A stretch of 6,479 nucleotides of DNA from Gammaproteobacteria bacterium (GTDB taxonomy: Bacteria; Pseudomonadota; Gammaproteobacteria; DSM-19610). Below, piece after piece: positions 4,850 through 6,479 of the stretch. Position 1 is the first letter of the stretch. The number at the start of each line of letters is the position of its first letter. The translations under genes were made by a program, and so were the position numbers. The stretch covers positions 1 to 6,479 of the forward strand of contig DRQL01000318.1 in the NCBI GenBank assembly GCA_011371465.1. Reading direction: 5' to 3'. The notes beneath the pieces are model-generated. The model saw only the letters and a list, made by a program, of their open reading frames with translations. It did not search any database and was not told where the DNA came from.

Positions 4850-6479
4850 AGTCAGACGTTATAACAACCTCACTATCCGTTTTTGCTTTACGCTTGATGG
4901 CCTCTACCTTTAATGCCACGCTGGATTTTCTTTCCATCGATACGCTCGACTGCCGTTCCCGTTTCAGGCGTTTCTGGATCAGCACCGGGCAGGCGTGGTC
5001 GTCTGAATACACCACCTGGCAATGCAGGCAGTACAGGCATTCGTTGACATTGATGTTGCCCTCCGGGTGAATGGCCTGGACCATGCACTCATTGGCACAG
5101 CGCTGGCAGGGCGCGCCGCATTCCTTGTAACGCTTGAGCCATTCGAACATGCGCAGCCGGCCGGGAATGGCCAGGGCAGCGCCCAACGGGCACATATAAC
5201 GACAATAGAAACGCTCGATAAAAAGCCCCGGCACCAGCACCGCGACGGCGAACAGCACAAACGGCCAGTCGCGCACGAATTTCAGGATGATCGCTGTCTT
5301 GAACGGCTCCACTTCGGCGAGACGCTCGGCCACACCGAGCGAATGCAGGGAAAACCCGAACAGCACCAGGAAGATGAGGTATTTCAGCGGCCACAGGCGT
5401 TCGTGCAGGCCCCATGGCAGTGGTAACTGGGGTATCCTGATCAGCTTCGCGAGCCGGTTGAGCAATTCCTGCAACGCACCGAACGGACACAGCCAGCCGC
5501 AATACGCCCCCCTGCCCCAGAACAGCAGCGACGCGGCCACCGATCCCCACAGGATAAAGATCAGCGGTTCCATCAGGAAGTAACTCCAGTCAAAACCACT
5601 GACCAGGGCGTTGAAAACCGCAAGGATGTTCACGACCGACAATTGTGCGTTCGCGTACCAGCCAATACCGAACAGCGTAAACACCAGGAAACCCACTCGC
5701 ACCCGGTCGGTCAGCCGTGGGCGTTTCACCAGCCAGTCCTGGAAGAAAAAGATCAGGGTCAGCACCGCCAGCGCTACCAGCAGGATCACAATCTCCGGCA
5801 GTTTGGTTACCCACATCCTGGTCCACAACGGCGCGTCCGGTGCATCGGCGTCGAACCATGCCAGCAAACCGGCGGGTTCCTCGGGCTGGATGAAGGACAG
5901 GTACTTCTGCGGCGGGTCGTAGGCCAGCTCGAAGGTCAGGAATGCTTTCCTGGTGGGTCCGATGGGACGTCCCACCAGCAGTTCCAGCTTCCAGGGAACC
6001 GCGGCGTCGAAACCCTGGTCGGGTGGCACCAGGAACAGGTCGACGTCCCTGAGATCCGGCGCCCCCGCTGCTGCAATATGACGCAGGCGCCTGTGCTGGA
6101 AATCGTGGAAACGGATCGAGGCATCGCCCTGCACCAGCTGGAAGCGGTCAAAGATGCCACCGCGCACATAGCCTGAACCCTTGAAGGAATACCGGCCGTC
6201 ACCGGCCAGCAGAATGGCCTGTTGACCGGGTTCCAGGCGTTGCGTCAGGTTTTTGTACTCGGCCTCGCCCAGCAGACTGCGACCGATCGCGGGGATGGAA
6301 ACCACCGCGGCGTACAGTTGTATAAAGGCGTCGCCGGGATCCCCCTGTTCGGGGTGCTTCACCGCCTGCTCGTCGCCGGATTCCTCAAAGGCCCGGTTCA
6401 CCTGTTCCAGGGTCAGCGCAAGCTGCTGCACCGAACCATCGGCGATCAGCGCCGGCCAGTCCTCGACAGCCCCGGCCTC
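4848..6479 (-). CDS. nosR: NosR, membrane flavo-iron-sulfur protein required for N2O reduction (partial, N-terminus outside window)
   Basis: NosR is a cytoplasmic-membrane protein required for nos expression and for NosZ activity in vivo, thought to pass electrons from the quinol pool to NosZ. The frame is open to the window edge: 543 residues are present, and family members are about 700-720, so roughly 170-180 residues, including the region expected to carry the bound FMN, are missing. The GTG at 6431 is an internal valine, since the reading continues upstream (DWPALIADGSV), not the start. In window numbering, hydrophobic segments lie at about 227-246, 263-279, 300-322, 366-382 and 405-423. 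Two CX3CP motifs, CGWLCP (327-332) and CRYMCP (426-431), follow the NosR/NapH pattern. Two ferredoxin-like cysteine sets come next: Cys454, 458, 461, 465 and Cys481, 484, 487, 497, enough for two [4Fe-4S] clusters. A charged tail of about 40 residues ends the protein. Confidence 0.96.
   Translation of the reverse strand, partial: EAGAVEDWPALIADGSVQQLALTLEQVNRAFEESGDEQAVKHPEQGDPGDAFIQLYAAVVSIPAIGRSLLGEAEYKNLTQRLEPGQQAILLAGDGRYSFKGSGYVRGGIFDRFQLVQGDASIRFHDFQHRRLRHIAAAGAPDLRDVDLFLVPPDQGFDAAVPWKLELLVGRPIGPTRKAFLTFELAYDPPQKYLSFIQPEEPAGLLAWFDADAPDAPLWTRMWVTKLPEIVILLVALAVLTLIFFFQDWLVKRPRLTDRVRVGFLVFTLFGIGWYANAQLSVVNILAVFNALVSGFDWSYFLMEPLIFILWGSVAASLLFWGRGAYCGWLCPFGALQELLNRLAKLIRIPQLPLPWGLHERLWPLKYLIFLVLFGFSLHSLGVAERLAEVEPFKTAIILKFVRDWPFVLFAVAVLVPGLFIERFYCRYMCPLGAALAIPGRLRMFEWLKRYKECGAPCQRCANECMVQAIHPEGNINVNECLYCLHCQVVYSDDHACPVLIQKRLKRERQSSVSMERKSSVALKVEAIKRKAKTDSEVVITSD

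Noticed and set aside
6429..6431. GTG as the start codon of nosR
   Set aside because: The frame continues upstream to the window edge with NosR-like sequence, and the protein would lack the N-terminal flavin-binding region.
1..6479. A new, undescribed gene system
   Set aside because: Every coding frame belongs to the known nosRZDFY set and appears intact; only the repeats and the nosD start are out of the ordinary.

Overview
The window carries most of a nitrous-oxide reductase (nos) cluster, all on the minus strand. In transcription order (right to left) it reads nosR (start outside the window), nosZ, nosD, nosF, nosY (end outside the window). The nosRZDFY order, the twin-arginine signal on NosZ and the presence of NosR mark it as a clade I nos cluster. 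The high GC content, the NosZ sequence and the type of dispersed repeat suggest a denitrifying proteobacterium, probably gamma- or betaproteobacterial. The genus cannot be told from this window.

Layout. Bases 6479-4848 encode most of NosR, the membrane flavo-iron-sulfur protein needed for N2O reduction in vivo. Bases 4847-4654 are a 194-base gap with a strong ribosome binding site for nosZ and a block of repeat-like inverted and direct repeats. Bases 4653-2743 encode NosZ, the periplasmic multicopper enzyme that reduces N2O to N2, with all expected CuA and CuZ ligands in place. A second, almost perfect 70-base palindrome lies at 2629-2698, inside the open reading frame of the nosD leader. NosD (periplasmic beta-helix protein), NosF (ATPase) and NosY (membrane permease) follow with overlapping ends (nosD/nosF 8 bases, nosF/nosY ATGA), so they are probably translationally coupled.

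How they work together. NosZ is exported folded by the Tat system. NosDFY forms an ABC-type complex that serves maturation of the copper centre (CuZ) on the periplasmic side. NosR is thought to feed electrons to NosZ or keep it active. nosL, the usual copper chaperone gene, is not in the window and may lie beyond base 1.

I found no new system: the genes are canonical. The unusual part is the non-coding structure. Repeat-like palindromes occur on both sides of nosZ, and one of them has been absorbed into the nosD leader. This leaves a good Shine-Dalgarno sequence without a proper start codon and makes the nosD start uncertain.
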